The notes under the pieces were generated by a model. The model had not been told where the DNA came from. It did no database searches and was given only the letters and a program-made list of their open reading frames with translations. A stretch of DNA of 49,557 nt from an uncultured Neglectibacter sp. (GTDB lineage Bacteria > Bacillota > Clostridia > Oscillospirales > Acutalibacteraceae). A program made the position numbers and the translations under genes. The stretch lies in contig CANSKS010000017.1 of NCBI GenBank assembly GCA_947647615.1, positions 1 to 49,557 on the forward strand, written 5' to 3'. This document shows positions 7,716-14,907 of the stretch, piece after piece (position 1 is the first letter of the stretch; the number at the start of each line of letters is the position of its first letter).

Positions 7716-8233
7716 CGGTAATTCCTGCTTTCATAAGAAATTTCGTCCACCCCTTCCAGCTCATTGAGCTTTAGGGCCAAATAAAAGAAATAGCCGGAGA
7801 GCAAATTGCTAAGATCCAGAAGCATGGGGGAGACTTCATGGCCCTGCTGGCAGTAACGGTAAATCAACCGGGTAAGCCCTTTTCCCTGCACCCGCAGCAG
7901 GTGGGCGGTACAGGCGGCCTCGCAACCCTGGGTAAGTACGAACAGCTTGCACCGGGAACCGCATTCCTGTTTTAGCCGGTTGGCGGCTTCGAAAAGCCGT
8001 TGCTTTTCTTCCTCGGTCACCGTAAGACTGGTGCGCAGGGTGGGGTTGATGTGGTAAATGAGCTCGCAGACCCACAAAAGCTCAGCCTTTAAGGCCGGAT
8101 CTTTTACCTGGGCCCGCAGAAGTCCGGTACGGCTGGCCATTTCGTCGGTAAAAAGCTCGAAATCACAGCGAAGATCTTCTTTGTCGTCACAAAGGAAGGG
8201 ATAAGCCTCGTAGGGGCTTCGGTAAAGTTCCAT
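7712..8233 (-). CDS. PduO/EutT-like cobalamin adenosyltransferase family protein
   Basis: 173 residues. The C-terminal part resembles the four-helix-bundle PduO/EutT adenosyltransferases. 'LFVLTQGCEAACTAHLLRVQ' sits where those enzymes have the 'f.lpgG...aa.lh.aR' segment, and 'LLDLSNLLSGYFFYLALKLN' corresponds to 'LNRLSDyLFvlAR'. Several conserved polar residues of the true enzymes, such as the Arg of the LH.aR segment, are not obvious, so activity is uncertain. The position inside the corrinoid operon, between btuD and the cobQ-like gene, supports a corrinoid role. The gene starts 20 bases after btuD and overlaps the next gene by 4 bases. The same operon also carries a CobO domain, so two unrelated adenosyltransferase folds may be present. 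Confidence 0.6.
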   Translation of the reverse strand: MELYRSPYEAYPFLCDDKEDLRCDFELFTDEMASRTGLLRAQVKDPALKAELLWVCELIYHINPTLRTSLTVTEEEKQRLFEAANRLKQECGSRCKLFVLTQGCEAACTAHLLRVQGKGLTRLIYRYCQQGHEVSPMLLDLSNLLSGYFFYLALKLNELEGVDEISYESRNYR

Positions 8234-8253
8234 AGGGGTGCTCCTCCATAAAA

Positions 8254-9036
8254 TTATAGTTTTGCCTGGGGGGATGACGCGTGCTCCCAGCGTTGGAAGG
8301 AACTGCGCATGTACTGTTCCACGTCCACATGGTAAATTTGACTGATAAGGGAAAGGTCGAACTCTTCGGCCTTTCCAAAGGCCACGGCTCTTCCTTCGTC
8401 CAAAAGCAAAATTTGGTTTGCAAAGGCCAGGGCCAGGTTGATATCGTGCAGCACACCCACCACGCAGCGTTCCCCCTGCCGGGCCCAGTCTTTCAAATCT
8501 TCCACCAGCTGCAGCTGATATTTCAGGTCCAGGTGATTGGTGGGCTCATCCAACAGGATGATCTGTGGGTCCTGGGCAAAGGTCCTGGCCAGGAACACCC
8601 GCTGCAGCTGGCCGCCGGAAAGCTCGGTGATGAGCTTGTCTTTCAGCTCCAGGGTACCGGTGCGCCTAAGGCTTTCCAGCACCAGTTTGCGGTCTTCTTC
8701 CCGTTCCCCTGCCAGAAGCCCCTGCCGCATGTGGGCATAGCGGCCCAGCATGACGGTTTCATAGACCGTGTAAGAAAAGTAAACGGAAGACATCTGGCTC
8801 ATAAGGGCAATTTTCTGGGCAGACTTTTTCCGGGAAAGCTTCGAAAGGGCTTCCCCACAGACCGTGACTTTTCCCTGGGCGGGAAGCAGGCCGGAAACGG
8901 CTCGAAGTAAGGTGGTTTTTCCGCATCCGTTAGGCCCCAGCACACAGAGCCTGTCCCCGGGCGCTACGGAAAAGGAAAGGTCCTTGATCACCGGTTCGCC
9001 GCCATAGCCGCAGCGCAGATGCTCTACCTGTAACAC
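8254..9036 (-). CDS. btuD: Corrinoid ABC transporter ATPase (BtuD/FecE type)
   Basis: 260 residues. The start is the GTG at 9034-9036, preceded by GGAGG, and the protein opens 'LQVEHLRCGYGGEPVIKDLS'. A longer frame to 9249 only overlaps the permease gene. Motifs are Walker A 'GPNGCGKTT', Q-loop 'LMSQMSS', signature 'LSGGQLQRV', Walker B 'IILLDEPTNHLD' and the H-loop 'GVLHDINLA'. This is the FecE/BtuD class that powers type II importers for vitamin B12, siderophores or heme. The riboswitch and the downstream salvage genes point to corrinoids. The permease stop codon lies one base before the start, so the two are co-translated. Confidence 0.92.
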   Translation of the reverse strand: MLQVEHLRCGYGGEPVIKDLSFSVAPGDRLCVLGPNGCGKTTLLRAVSGLLPAQGKVTVCGEALSKLSRKKSAQKIALMSQMSSVYFSYTVYETVMLGRYAHMRQGLLAGEREEDRKLVLESLRRTGTLELKDKLITELSGGQLQRVFLARTFAQDPQIILLDEPTNHLDLKYQLQLVEDLKDWARQGERCVVGVLHDINLALAFANQILLLDEGRAVAFGKAEEFDLSLISQIYHVDVEQYMRSSFQRWEHASSPQAKL

Positions 9037-9037
9037 G

Positions 9038-10072
9038 TTACCTCCTCCTTCTTCCCGCGAAATAAAGGTAAAGAAAAAACGGCGCGCCCAAAAGGGCGGT
9101 GATGGCCCCAATGGGGATCTCCTTTGGGGGGACAAGTGTTCTGGCGGCCAAATCGCAAAGCACCATAAAAGTACCGCCGAATAAAGCACTGGCAGGCAAG
9201 ATCCGCCGGTGGGAGGAGCCAAAAAACTTCCGCACCACATGGGGGGCAATCAGATCCACAAAACCAATAATGCCCACAAAAGCCACAGCGGAACCGGTAA
9301 GCACAGCCACCGTCCCGGTAAGCACCCATTTTAGGACCTTTAAATTCACTCCCAGGGCTTCCGCCTGCTCTTCTCCAAAGGTCATCACGTCCATTTCCCG
9401 GGCGCAGAAAAGGAATACGGCAAGACATAAAAGAACCACCGGCAGCAGAATTTGTACCTGCCGCCATTCCTTCATGGAAAAGCTGCCCAACTGCCACAGG
9501 TTGATGCGTTGAGCATGTTCGGGGGAAGAGGTGGCCAGCATGCTCATGAGGGCGTTTAAAAACAAGGAAAGTACCATGCCAATGAGGATGATGGTGGTGT
9601 TGGACATGCCTCGGTCCAGCCGGGCAGAGATACCAATCACCAGCACTACTGTGACAACAGCAAACAGGAGACTGACAGCGGGCAGCAGGAACGCCCCCAA
9701 AATTCCCCCGGAAATGCCGGTGACAATCACCAGTGCCGCACCCAGGCCCGCACCGGCAGAAATCCCCAGGCCATAGGGGGAGGCCAAGGGATTCTTCAAG
9801 ACCGACTGCATGACGGTGCCTCCCAAAGACATGGCGGCGCCAGTGAGAAAGGCCATAAACACCCGGGGCATACGCATTTCGGTTACAAGCCCGGGATATA
9901 CAGGGTCAATAGATTCCGGCAGGCTTACGCCGAAAAGCCGGTTTAAAATGATCCGGCAGGTGTCGGCAGGAGGGATGAACACGCTGCCCACCCCAATGCC
10001 AAGCACCACCGCCCCCAGAGCCAGTAAAGCCAGAAAGGCCATTTTTGCTCCGGTTTTCTTGGTTTTCTTCAT
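9038..10072 (-). CDS. btuC: Corrinoid ABC transporter permease (BtuC/FecCD family)
   Basis: 344 residues, the typical length, with about ten hydrophobic segments. Family marks include 'RMPRVFMAFLTGAAMSLGG', 'MQSVLKNPLASPYGLGISAG' and 'VGIIGFVDLIAPHVVR'. It forms the membrane channel of a type II importer working with the ATPase encoded next and the binding protein encoded before. The start codon shares one base with the btuF stop (TGATG). The substrate is assigned as corrinoid from the riboswitch, since sequence alone does not separate it from siderophore or heme permeases. Confidence 0.92.
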   Translation of the reverse strand: MKKTKKTGAKMAFLALLALGAVVLGIGVGSVFIPPADTCRIILNRLFGVSLPESIDPVYPGLVTEMRMPRVFMAFLTGAAMSLGGTVMQSVLKNPLASPYGLGISAGAGLGAALVIVTGISGGILGAFLLPAVSLLFAVVTVVLVIGISARLDRGMSNTTIILIGMVLSLFLNALMSMLATSSPEHAQRINLWQLGSFSMKEWRQVQILLPVVLLCLAVFLFCAREMDVMTFGEEQAEALGVNLKVLKWVLTGTVAVLTGSAVAFVGIIGFVDLIAPHVVRKFFGSSHRRILPASALFGGTFMVLCDLAARTLVPPKEIPIGAITALLGAPFFLYLYFAGRRRR

Positions 10073-11046
10073 CAGCTATAATATTCCGGGTAAACCGCTT
10101 TGGCCATTTGGTCCAATGCCTTTACAATATTTTGGTTGGCCAGAGAAGAGGCCATGTTGTCAATGGCATACACTTGCTTTTGGCTTACGGCAGCAACAGC
10201 ACCCCAGCCGTCACGGTCTAAAATTTCCTGTACAGGGTCTTCCAAATAGTTTACGTTGGTGAGAATGACATCCGGGTTGGCGGCCACCACGTTTTCCAGT
10301 TCTACCGCAAGCCAGCCCTGCTGGCCGGCCAAAATATTTTCCGCACCCATAAGCTCTATCATTTCATTGAGGAACACACCGGAGCCAAAGCTGTAGGCGC
10401 TGGGAGCGGCGGCGATTTCGAAGTAGACCTTTTTCTTTTCCGTAATGGTTTTTCCAATGGCGGCGATGCGGTCCAGTTCCTCCTGCATTTTTGCGAGAAT
10501 GTCTTCCCCCTGCTGCTGGGCACCCAATACGGAGGCCACAAAGGCAATATCGTTTTTCACCTCTTCAATGCTTTCGCTGGAGGGAATGGTAATCACACAG
10601 GTACCGGCCTCCTTCAGTTGATTCAAGGCCTCGCTGTCATCGTAAAAGGTCATGTTAGACATAAAGAGCACGTCGGGCTTCAGGGCCATCAGCTGCTCCA
10701 CGTCGGGTTGGGTGAGATCGAAAGTAGGGAGGCCTTCTTTCAGGCCGGCCAGCCCGGTACTTTGGGTGTCGTGGCCTATAATTTTATCGCCCTGGCCCAT
10801 GGCCACAACCATTTCTACCACAGAGGGAGCCAGTACCACCATAGAGTGGATTTCCTCCGGGACTGTAATTTCCGCGCCGCTGCGATCTTTGGCAGGCAGG
10901 GAAGCTTCCGGCTGAGAACTGGGCTCACCGGCAGAAGAACTGGGTTCGCCGGCAGAAGAGACCTGGCTGGAAGTGCCGCCGGTTCCGCAGGCGGCCAGAC
11001 TCAGGGTGAGAAGCAGACAAAGAAGCAGAGAAAGTACTTTTTTCAC
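10072..11046 (-). CDS. btuF: Corrinoid-binding lipoprotein of ABC transporter (BtuF type)
   Basis: 324 residues. The start is the GTG at 11044-11046, with GGAGGG upstream. The longer frame to 11217 runs through the riboswitch and is not coding. A signal peptide with lipobox LAAC (Cys about residue 20) is followed by a Ser/Gly/Glu-rich linker. The periplasmic-binding-protein-2 fold of the BtuF/FhuD class then begins, with 'MVVLAPSVVEMVVAMGQGDK', 'GHDTQSTGL' and 'DVEQLMALKPDVLFMSN'. It captures the ligand at the outer face of the membrane for BtuCD. It is the first gene of the operon and lies directly behind the attenuator. Confidence 0.9.
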   Translation of the reverse strand: MKKVLSLLLCLLLTLSLAACGTGGTSSQVSSAGEPSSSAGEPSSQPEASLPAKDRSGAEITVPEEIHSMVVLAPSVVEMVVAMGQGDKIIGHDTQSTGLAGLKEGLPTFDLTQPDVEQLMALKPDVLFMSNMTFYDDSEALNQLKEAGTCVITIPSSESIEEVKNDIAFVASVLGAQQQGEDILAKMQEELDRIAAIGKTITEKKKVYFEIAAAPSAYSFGSGVFLNEMIELMGAENILAGQQGWLAVELENVVAANPDVILTNVNYLEDPVQEILDRDGWGAVAAVSQKQVYAIDNMASSLANQNIVKALDQMAKAVYPEYYS

Positions 11047-11080
11047 AAAAATCCCTCCAATAATATTTTTGATAAAAATA

Positions 11081-11112
11081 GAAACATCCTTTTCACGGAA
11101 AAAGGATGTTTC
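11081..11112 (-). terminator. Intrinsic attenuator of the cobalamin riboswitch
   Basis: On the minus strand GAAACATCCTTTT (complement of 11100-11112) pairs over 13 bp with AAAAGGATGTTTC (complement of 11081-11093). It is followed by TATTTTTAT, and lies between the riboswitch core and the btuF start. This is the expected layout for transcriptional control, with termination when the ligand is bound. Confidence 0.85.
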
Positions 11113-11250
11113 TGCAAAGCCACAGTCCATCCATCGTGAAATGTGCATCCTACAGGCCTTGGGATCCGACTTGGCGCGTAAGCGCTTTACGGTGGCGGGA
11201 CCGTGCGGGAATTTCACCCGGCTTCACCAAAGGGCGGCCTGCTGAAAAAG
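11113..11250 (-). promoter_or_regulatory. Cobalamin (AdoCbl-type) riboswitch
   Basis: The minus strand carries the family core, GAAGCCGGGTGAAATTCCC followed by GCACGGTCCCGCCACCGT. The B12 box lies at about 11190-11198, and a later AGTCGGATCC block corresponds to the conserved 'aGtCaGgA' region. It sits upstream of btuF and an attenuator. It is expected to lower expression of uptake and salvage genes when adenosylcobalamin is plentiful. The outer limits are approximate. Confidence 0.92.
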
Positions 11251-11411
11251 ATTATTCTATTTCAAAATCAGGATAAATTTTACGGAATCCGGTGGAAGAA
11301 GTCAAGAGAGATATTTTGCTATTTTTGGCATTTTCTTTCCCAGTTTTGCCGTTCCTTCGGCAAGTTTCCAGTTTGGATGGGCCTTTTAGCGGCCTGCGCC
11401 CGGAAACGGGT

Positions 11412-12500
11412 TTAATCATCCAGGTAAAAACTGAAGCATGTTTCCCCGCCGTTTAGGAATACCTCCCGCGTTCTGGTATCGGACAAAACTTTTGCACTGG
11501 AAACCTCTGACAGGGGCCGCTCAAAGAAGACCTTTTTCCCGTCGGTGACCTGTAAAGAGCTTCCTGCTTTTACCAGACAGTGATCTTCCTCCCGGAGGAG
11601 ACTTTGCGCTTCCGCCACGGGAAAGCTCAAAAGCTTCCCATCCCGCAGGCTCAACTCCCGGGGAAGAGATAAAGCTCCCGACCGCTCGGCCCCTTCGGGG
11701 ACCTTTTTTATCCAGCTGTACAGCCAGCCGATTACGATACGGCGGCCCTTGGCATCTAAGAAGCTTTGAGGGGCATAAAAATCCGGGCCTAACTCCGGCT
11801 GCTGGAAAGAGATAGGAGTGAAGGTTTTGCCGTCGAAATCGCCCACAACAAATTGGGCAGTCTGGTTATCCATACGGGAGAACATGAGCACCCAATGTTC
11901 CCCCAAGGGGAAGAGATCGGGACATTCCGGCACCTTGCCGAACCGATCGCTTTCAAAAATTTTACCCAGGTACTCCCAGTGCAGCAGGTCTTCTGAGCGG
12001 TACAGCAGCACAGCGCCTACATCGCCTTGGGCTGCGCCGCACACCATACGGTATTCGTTTTGGAAGGGAAACATTTTTGGATCTCGGAAATCCTTGTTTT
12101 CCGGGTCCAAGGGACATTGGGAGATCGCCGGGTTTTCTGCCCACTTTTCAAAATGTACCCCATCTTCGCTGACGGCAATAGATTGGGTCTGCCCCTGAGC
12201 CTTGGAAACGGAGGTGTACATCAAATAGAGTTTCCCGTCCTTTTCCAAAGCAGAGCCGGAAAAGCAGCCGCCTTCGTCTTCGTAAGGTTTGTCGGGGAAC
12301 AGGGCAATGGGCAACTCCTCCCAATTTACCAAATCCTCAGAAACGGCGTGACCCCAATGCATGATCCCCCATTTGGGCGCAAAGGGATAATGCTGGAAAA
12401 AGGCATGGTACTTGCCCTGGAACCAGCACAGGCCGTTTGGGTCGTTCATCCAGCCTTTTTCCGGTTCAAAATGGTGGAGCAGCCGGGGGATCTCTTTCAT
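11412..12500 (-). CDS. Glycoside hydrolase family 32 (sucrose/fructan hydrolase)
   Basis: 362 residues, cytoplasmic, with no signal peptide. GH32 marks are the nucleophile block 'GWMNDPNGLCWFQGKYHAFF', the stabiliser block 'FRDPKMFPF', and the acid/base block 'VPECPDLFPL'. The family hydrolyses beta-fructosides such as sucrose, sucrose 6-phosphate or short fructans. At 362 residues it is shorter than the usual 450-500. The five-bladed propeller is complete, but the C-terminal beta-sandwich is cut down to about 60 residues ending 'ETCFSFYLDD'. No sugar transporter or fructokinase is adjacent, so the substrate route is unclear. A radical SAM gene lies upstream with a 186-base gap that shows no clear promoter. 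Confidence 0.88.
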   Translation of the reverse strand: MKEIPRLLHHFEPEKGWMNDPNGLCWFQGKYHAFFQHYPFAPKWGIMHWGHAVSEDLVNWEELPIALFPDKPYEDEGGCFSGSALEKDGKLYLMYTSVSKAQGQTQSIAVSEDGVHFEKWAENPAISQCPLDPENKDFRDPKMFPFQNEYRMVCGAAQGDVGAVLLYRSEDLLHWEYLGKIFESDRFGKVPECPDLFPLGEHWVLMFSRMDNQTAQFVVGDFDGKTFTPISFQQPELGPDFYAPQSFLDAKGRRIVIGWLYSWIKKVPEGAERSGALSLPRELSLRDGKLLSFPVAEAQSLLREEDHCLVKAGSSLQVTDGKKVFFERPLSEVSSAKVLSDTRTREVFLNGGETCFSFYLDD

Positions 12501-12686
12501 CTGACATCAAGCCCTTTCCGTATAAAAATGTTGAAAAAAATATCATTTATCTTTGATGGATCAGAAGGCCTGTTTGAAAGCCCGACAGCGCCCAAAGGCC
12601 TTGTTTTCGGGCAGCCCTCCCAAAATTTGCAAGAAGGAGAAGCGCAAAGCGGCGCCGTCCCTGGCCAGGCCGGGGTCCCTTTCGGG

Positions 12687-14201
12687 CTACCGCAGTTTCA
12701 TCCTGCTGCCAAGGCTCCTCAACACAAAACGGCCTTTTTTGAAATAATCTCTGGCTTTCGCTTTCTTTTGGGCCTTTTGGTAAAGAACCTCCAGCTGAGC
12801 TTTGTGGTTCATGGGATCGTCCTCGAATTGCTCCACCTGTTTTCGCAGGTCAGGGTATTGCAGGCAGGTGATCATTTGGTACCAGGCTTGGCTTTCCGGG
12901 TCGTTTTCCTGCTTCCAATAGGCCTGGAACTGCTCCGACATGGGGGCGTACATAATCTCGTTCATGCGGCTTTCGGTGACGATGCCCTGCTCAATGGCCA
13001 TGCTTACAATATCGGTACCCGGCAGAAAGTTCAGGCCGTGAAGCTGGAGCTCAAAGGGCAGGTGCAGCTTTTTCACTAAGAAATAAGTCTCCTTGAGATC
13101 TTCAATAGATTCAAAGGGATGCTGCAGCATAAAGTCATAGCTGGCCCAAAACACGCCGGCTTCCCGAATCATCCGGGTAGACTCCACAATATCGTCTTGA
13201 GATTCGTAACGGTGAAAAATATCTCTCCGGATATGCTCGGAACCCGATTGTATGCCCATGGTGACTTCTATAAGCCCGGCATCTACCAGCTTTTCCAGTG
13301 TGTCCTGACGAATGGCCTTGGGATGGGACCAAATGGAAAAGGGCAGGTGAATACGCTTTTTATATTCCCGTACAAATTCGTCTACCCAACCGGGCTGGTT
13401 GGGGAAAATCTCATCATAAAAATGCACGAACACCAGGCGCTTGAATTTCTTTTTTACAATTTCCAGCTCGGCAATTACGCTGGCGGCACTGCGGGTACGT
13501 ACATATTTCGTGTCCTTCGGGAACAGCCTTCTCAGGTTTACACAGCAGCAATAGGAACAGGTAAAGGGGCATCCCCGAGAGGCGATGACCTCATAGCTCA
13601 TGGTGGTAAGCTGGGGGTCGCTGTGTTGTACGGTGTTTTGCTCGATATAGTAGGGGTCGCTGCATTCTATGGCGGGAAGACCGTATTCGTCGATCTCTGT
13701 CAAAATGTCGCCGATTTCGTTGATGACATTTTCCCCTTCTTTTTTATAGCACAAAGAAGGCAGCTGGCTGAAGTCCTCTTTTGCCAGGAGCCTATCCGCC
13801 AGGCGGCACATGGGAATTTCACCGTCGGCACGGATGACGAAGTTCACCCCCATATCCAAGAACCGCTCCGGGAACATGGTGGCGAAAGCGCCGCCGCATA
13901 CGGTGGTGGTGAGAGGGGCGGTTTTTCGTACCCGTTCTATGACCTTATCTACACTTTCCAAATACATAGAACTCATGACGGAAAAGCCTACGAAAAGAGG
14001 GCGCTTTTCCCGCACCAGCTTACAAAGCTGCTCGATTTCCGTGTCTGTGGCCAGCTCCGGATGCAGGCTGTTGAAATCTTTAAAAAACACGGTGGTGACA
14101 TGGTATCCGTTTTTCCGCAAGGCCGCTTCCAAATACCGGACACCCAGAGCTTTGATATTGTAAAAGGCAACCAACAAAATAGTCGCTTTTGAACCACTCA
14201 T
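12687..14201 (-). CDS. B12-binding-domain radical SAM protein
   Basis: 504 residues. Residues 1-150 look like the cobalamin-binding Rossmann fold of class B radical SAM proteins ('ILLVAFYNIKALGVRYLEAA', then 'TVCGGAFATMFPERFL'). The radical SAM core follows with the cluster motif CxxxCxxC in 'SRGCPFTCSYCC', plus 'VHFYDEIFP' and 'VTMGIQSGSEHIRR'. It should bind a 4Fe-4S cluster and SAM, and perhaps cobalamin, to act on an unknown substrate by methylation or rearrangement. It has its own promoter on the minus strand, and AAGGGAGA precedes the ATG. Its closeness to a B12-salvage operon is suggestive only. Confidence 0.85.
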   Translation of the reverse strand: MSGSKATILLVAFYNIKALGVRYLEAALRKNGYHVTTVFFKDFNSLHPELATDTEIEQLCKLVREKRPLFVGFSVMSSMYLESVDKVIERVRKTAPLTTTVCGGAFATMFPERFLDMGVNFVIRADGEIPMCRLADRLLAKEDFSQLPSLCYKKEGENVINEIGDILTEIDEYGLPAIECSDPYYIEQNTVQHSDPQLTTMSYEVIASRGCPFTCSYCCCVNLRRLFPKDTKYVRTRSAASVIAELEIVKKKFKRLVFVHFYDEIFPNQPGWVDEFVREYKKRIHLPFSIWSHPKAIRQDTLEKLVDAGLIEVTMGIQSGSEHIRRDIFHRYESQDDIVESTRMIREAGVFWASYDFMLQHPFESIEDLKETYFLVKKLHLPFELQLHGLNFLPGTDIVSMAIEQGIVTESRMNEIMYAPMSEQFQAYWKQENDPESQAWYQMITCLQYPDLRKQVEQFEDDPMNHKAQLEVLYQKAQKKAKARDYFKKGRFVLRSLGSRMKLR

Positions 14202-14234
14202 AAATATATCTCCCTTTCCAAATTATCTTTTGTT

Positions 14235-14263
14235 AGTATACCGCAAAAATCAGCTTTTTTCAA
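14235..14263 (-). promoter_or_regulatory. Promoter of the radical SAM gene
   Basis: On the minus strand, -35 TTGAAA (14258-14263) and -10 TATACT (14235-14240) have 17-base spacing. It is divergent from the padR promoter 30 bases away. Confidence 0.7.
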
Positions 14264-14291
14264 GCCGATTTCCGCTGGTTTCAAAACTCTG

Positions 14292-14320
14292 TTGACAATA
14301 TTCCATTTGTGGAATATAAT
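14292..14320 (+). promoter_or_regulatory. padR promoter with embedded palindromic operator
   Basis: Consensus -35 TTGACA (14292-14297), 17-base spacer, and -10 TATAAT (14315-14320). The spacer holds a perfect inverted repeat, ATATTCCA-TTTG-TGGAATAT (14298-14317). Its right arm overlaps the -10 box. The position fits autorepression by the PadR protein encoded immediately downstream (inference). Confidence 0.85.
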
Positions 14321-14352
14321 AAGACAAAATAAAGCAGGGGGAGCGGCGCCTG

Positions 14353-14907
14353 GTGCTGAAACATGGGATATTGGGGCTCTTAAGTTATAAAGAAATGACA
14401 GGCTATGAAATTATGCTGGTGTTCCGGGATTCTCTCCGTTTCTTTTGGAACGCCCACACCAGCCAGATCTACCGGGAACTGCAGGCTTTGGAAGAAAAGG
14501 GTTGGGCGGAAAAAACGCCGGTGCCCCAGCAGGGAAAGCCGGATAAAAACCTTTACGCCATCAGCCCCAAGGGGCGAAAAGAGCTGCTTCGGTGGCTTTC
14601 CGAAGGGGGACCGGAGCTGGAGGCTCGTGTTCCTATTTTGATGAAGGTGTTCTTTTTAGGAGAACGAGGACGGGAAGAAAACATCCGGTATTTTATGGCT
14701 TTGCAGGAATACTGCCGCATATTTTTAGAAGCCTTGGACCAGGTGCCGGCCCACATTGAAGCTTACAGCGCTTATTTGGATAACCCGGAGAAAGCCGTTT
14801 ATTGGCAAATGACAGTAGATTACGGCCGTAAGAATATGCAGATGCACATCCAATGGGCGCAAAGCTGCATAGACAAATTGGAAAGCGGGAAAGGGGAGGT
14901 TGTATGA
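14353..14907 (+). CDS. PadR family transcriptional regulator
   Basis: 184 residues starting at a GTG at 14353 behind a GGGGGAG site. The N-terminal winged helix is typical: 'ILGLLSYKEMTGYEIMLVFR', 'WNAHTSQIYRELQALEEKGW', and 'YAISPKGRKEL' for the wing. It is followed by the helical PadR-C/Vir-type dimerisation domain. PadR proteins usually repress their own operon and are released by small hydrophobic or phenolic ligands. The stop overlaps the start of the flavoprotein gene (ATGA), so the two proteins are made together. The palindrome in the promoter is the likely operator. Confidence 0.92.
   Translation: MLKHGILGLLSYKEMTGYEIMLVFRDSLRFFWNAHTSQIYRELQALEEKGWAEKTPVPQQGKPDKNLYAISPKGRKELLRWLSEGGPELEARVPILMKVFFLGERGREENIRYFMALQEYCRIFLEALDQVPAHIEAYSAYLDNPEKAVYWQMTVDYGRKNMQMHIQWAQSCIDKLESGKGEVV

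Noticed and set aside
9037-9249. N-terminal extension of btuD
   Set aside because: The extra residues only reuse permease sequence in another frame; a GTG with GGAGG at 9034-9036 begins the ABC domain exactly.
11047-11217. N-terminal extension of btuF through the leader
   Set aside because: It would translate the riboswitch and attenuator; the GTG at 11046 is followed at once by a signal peptide and preceded by GGAGGG.
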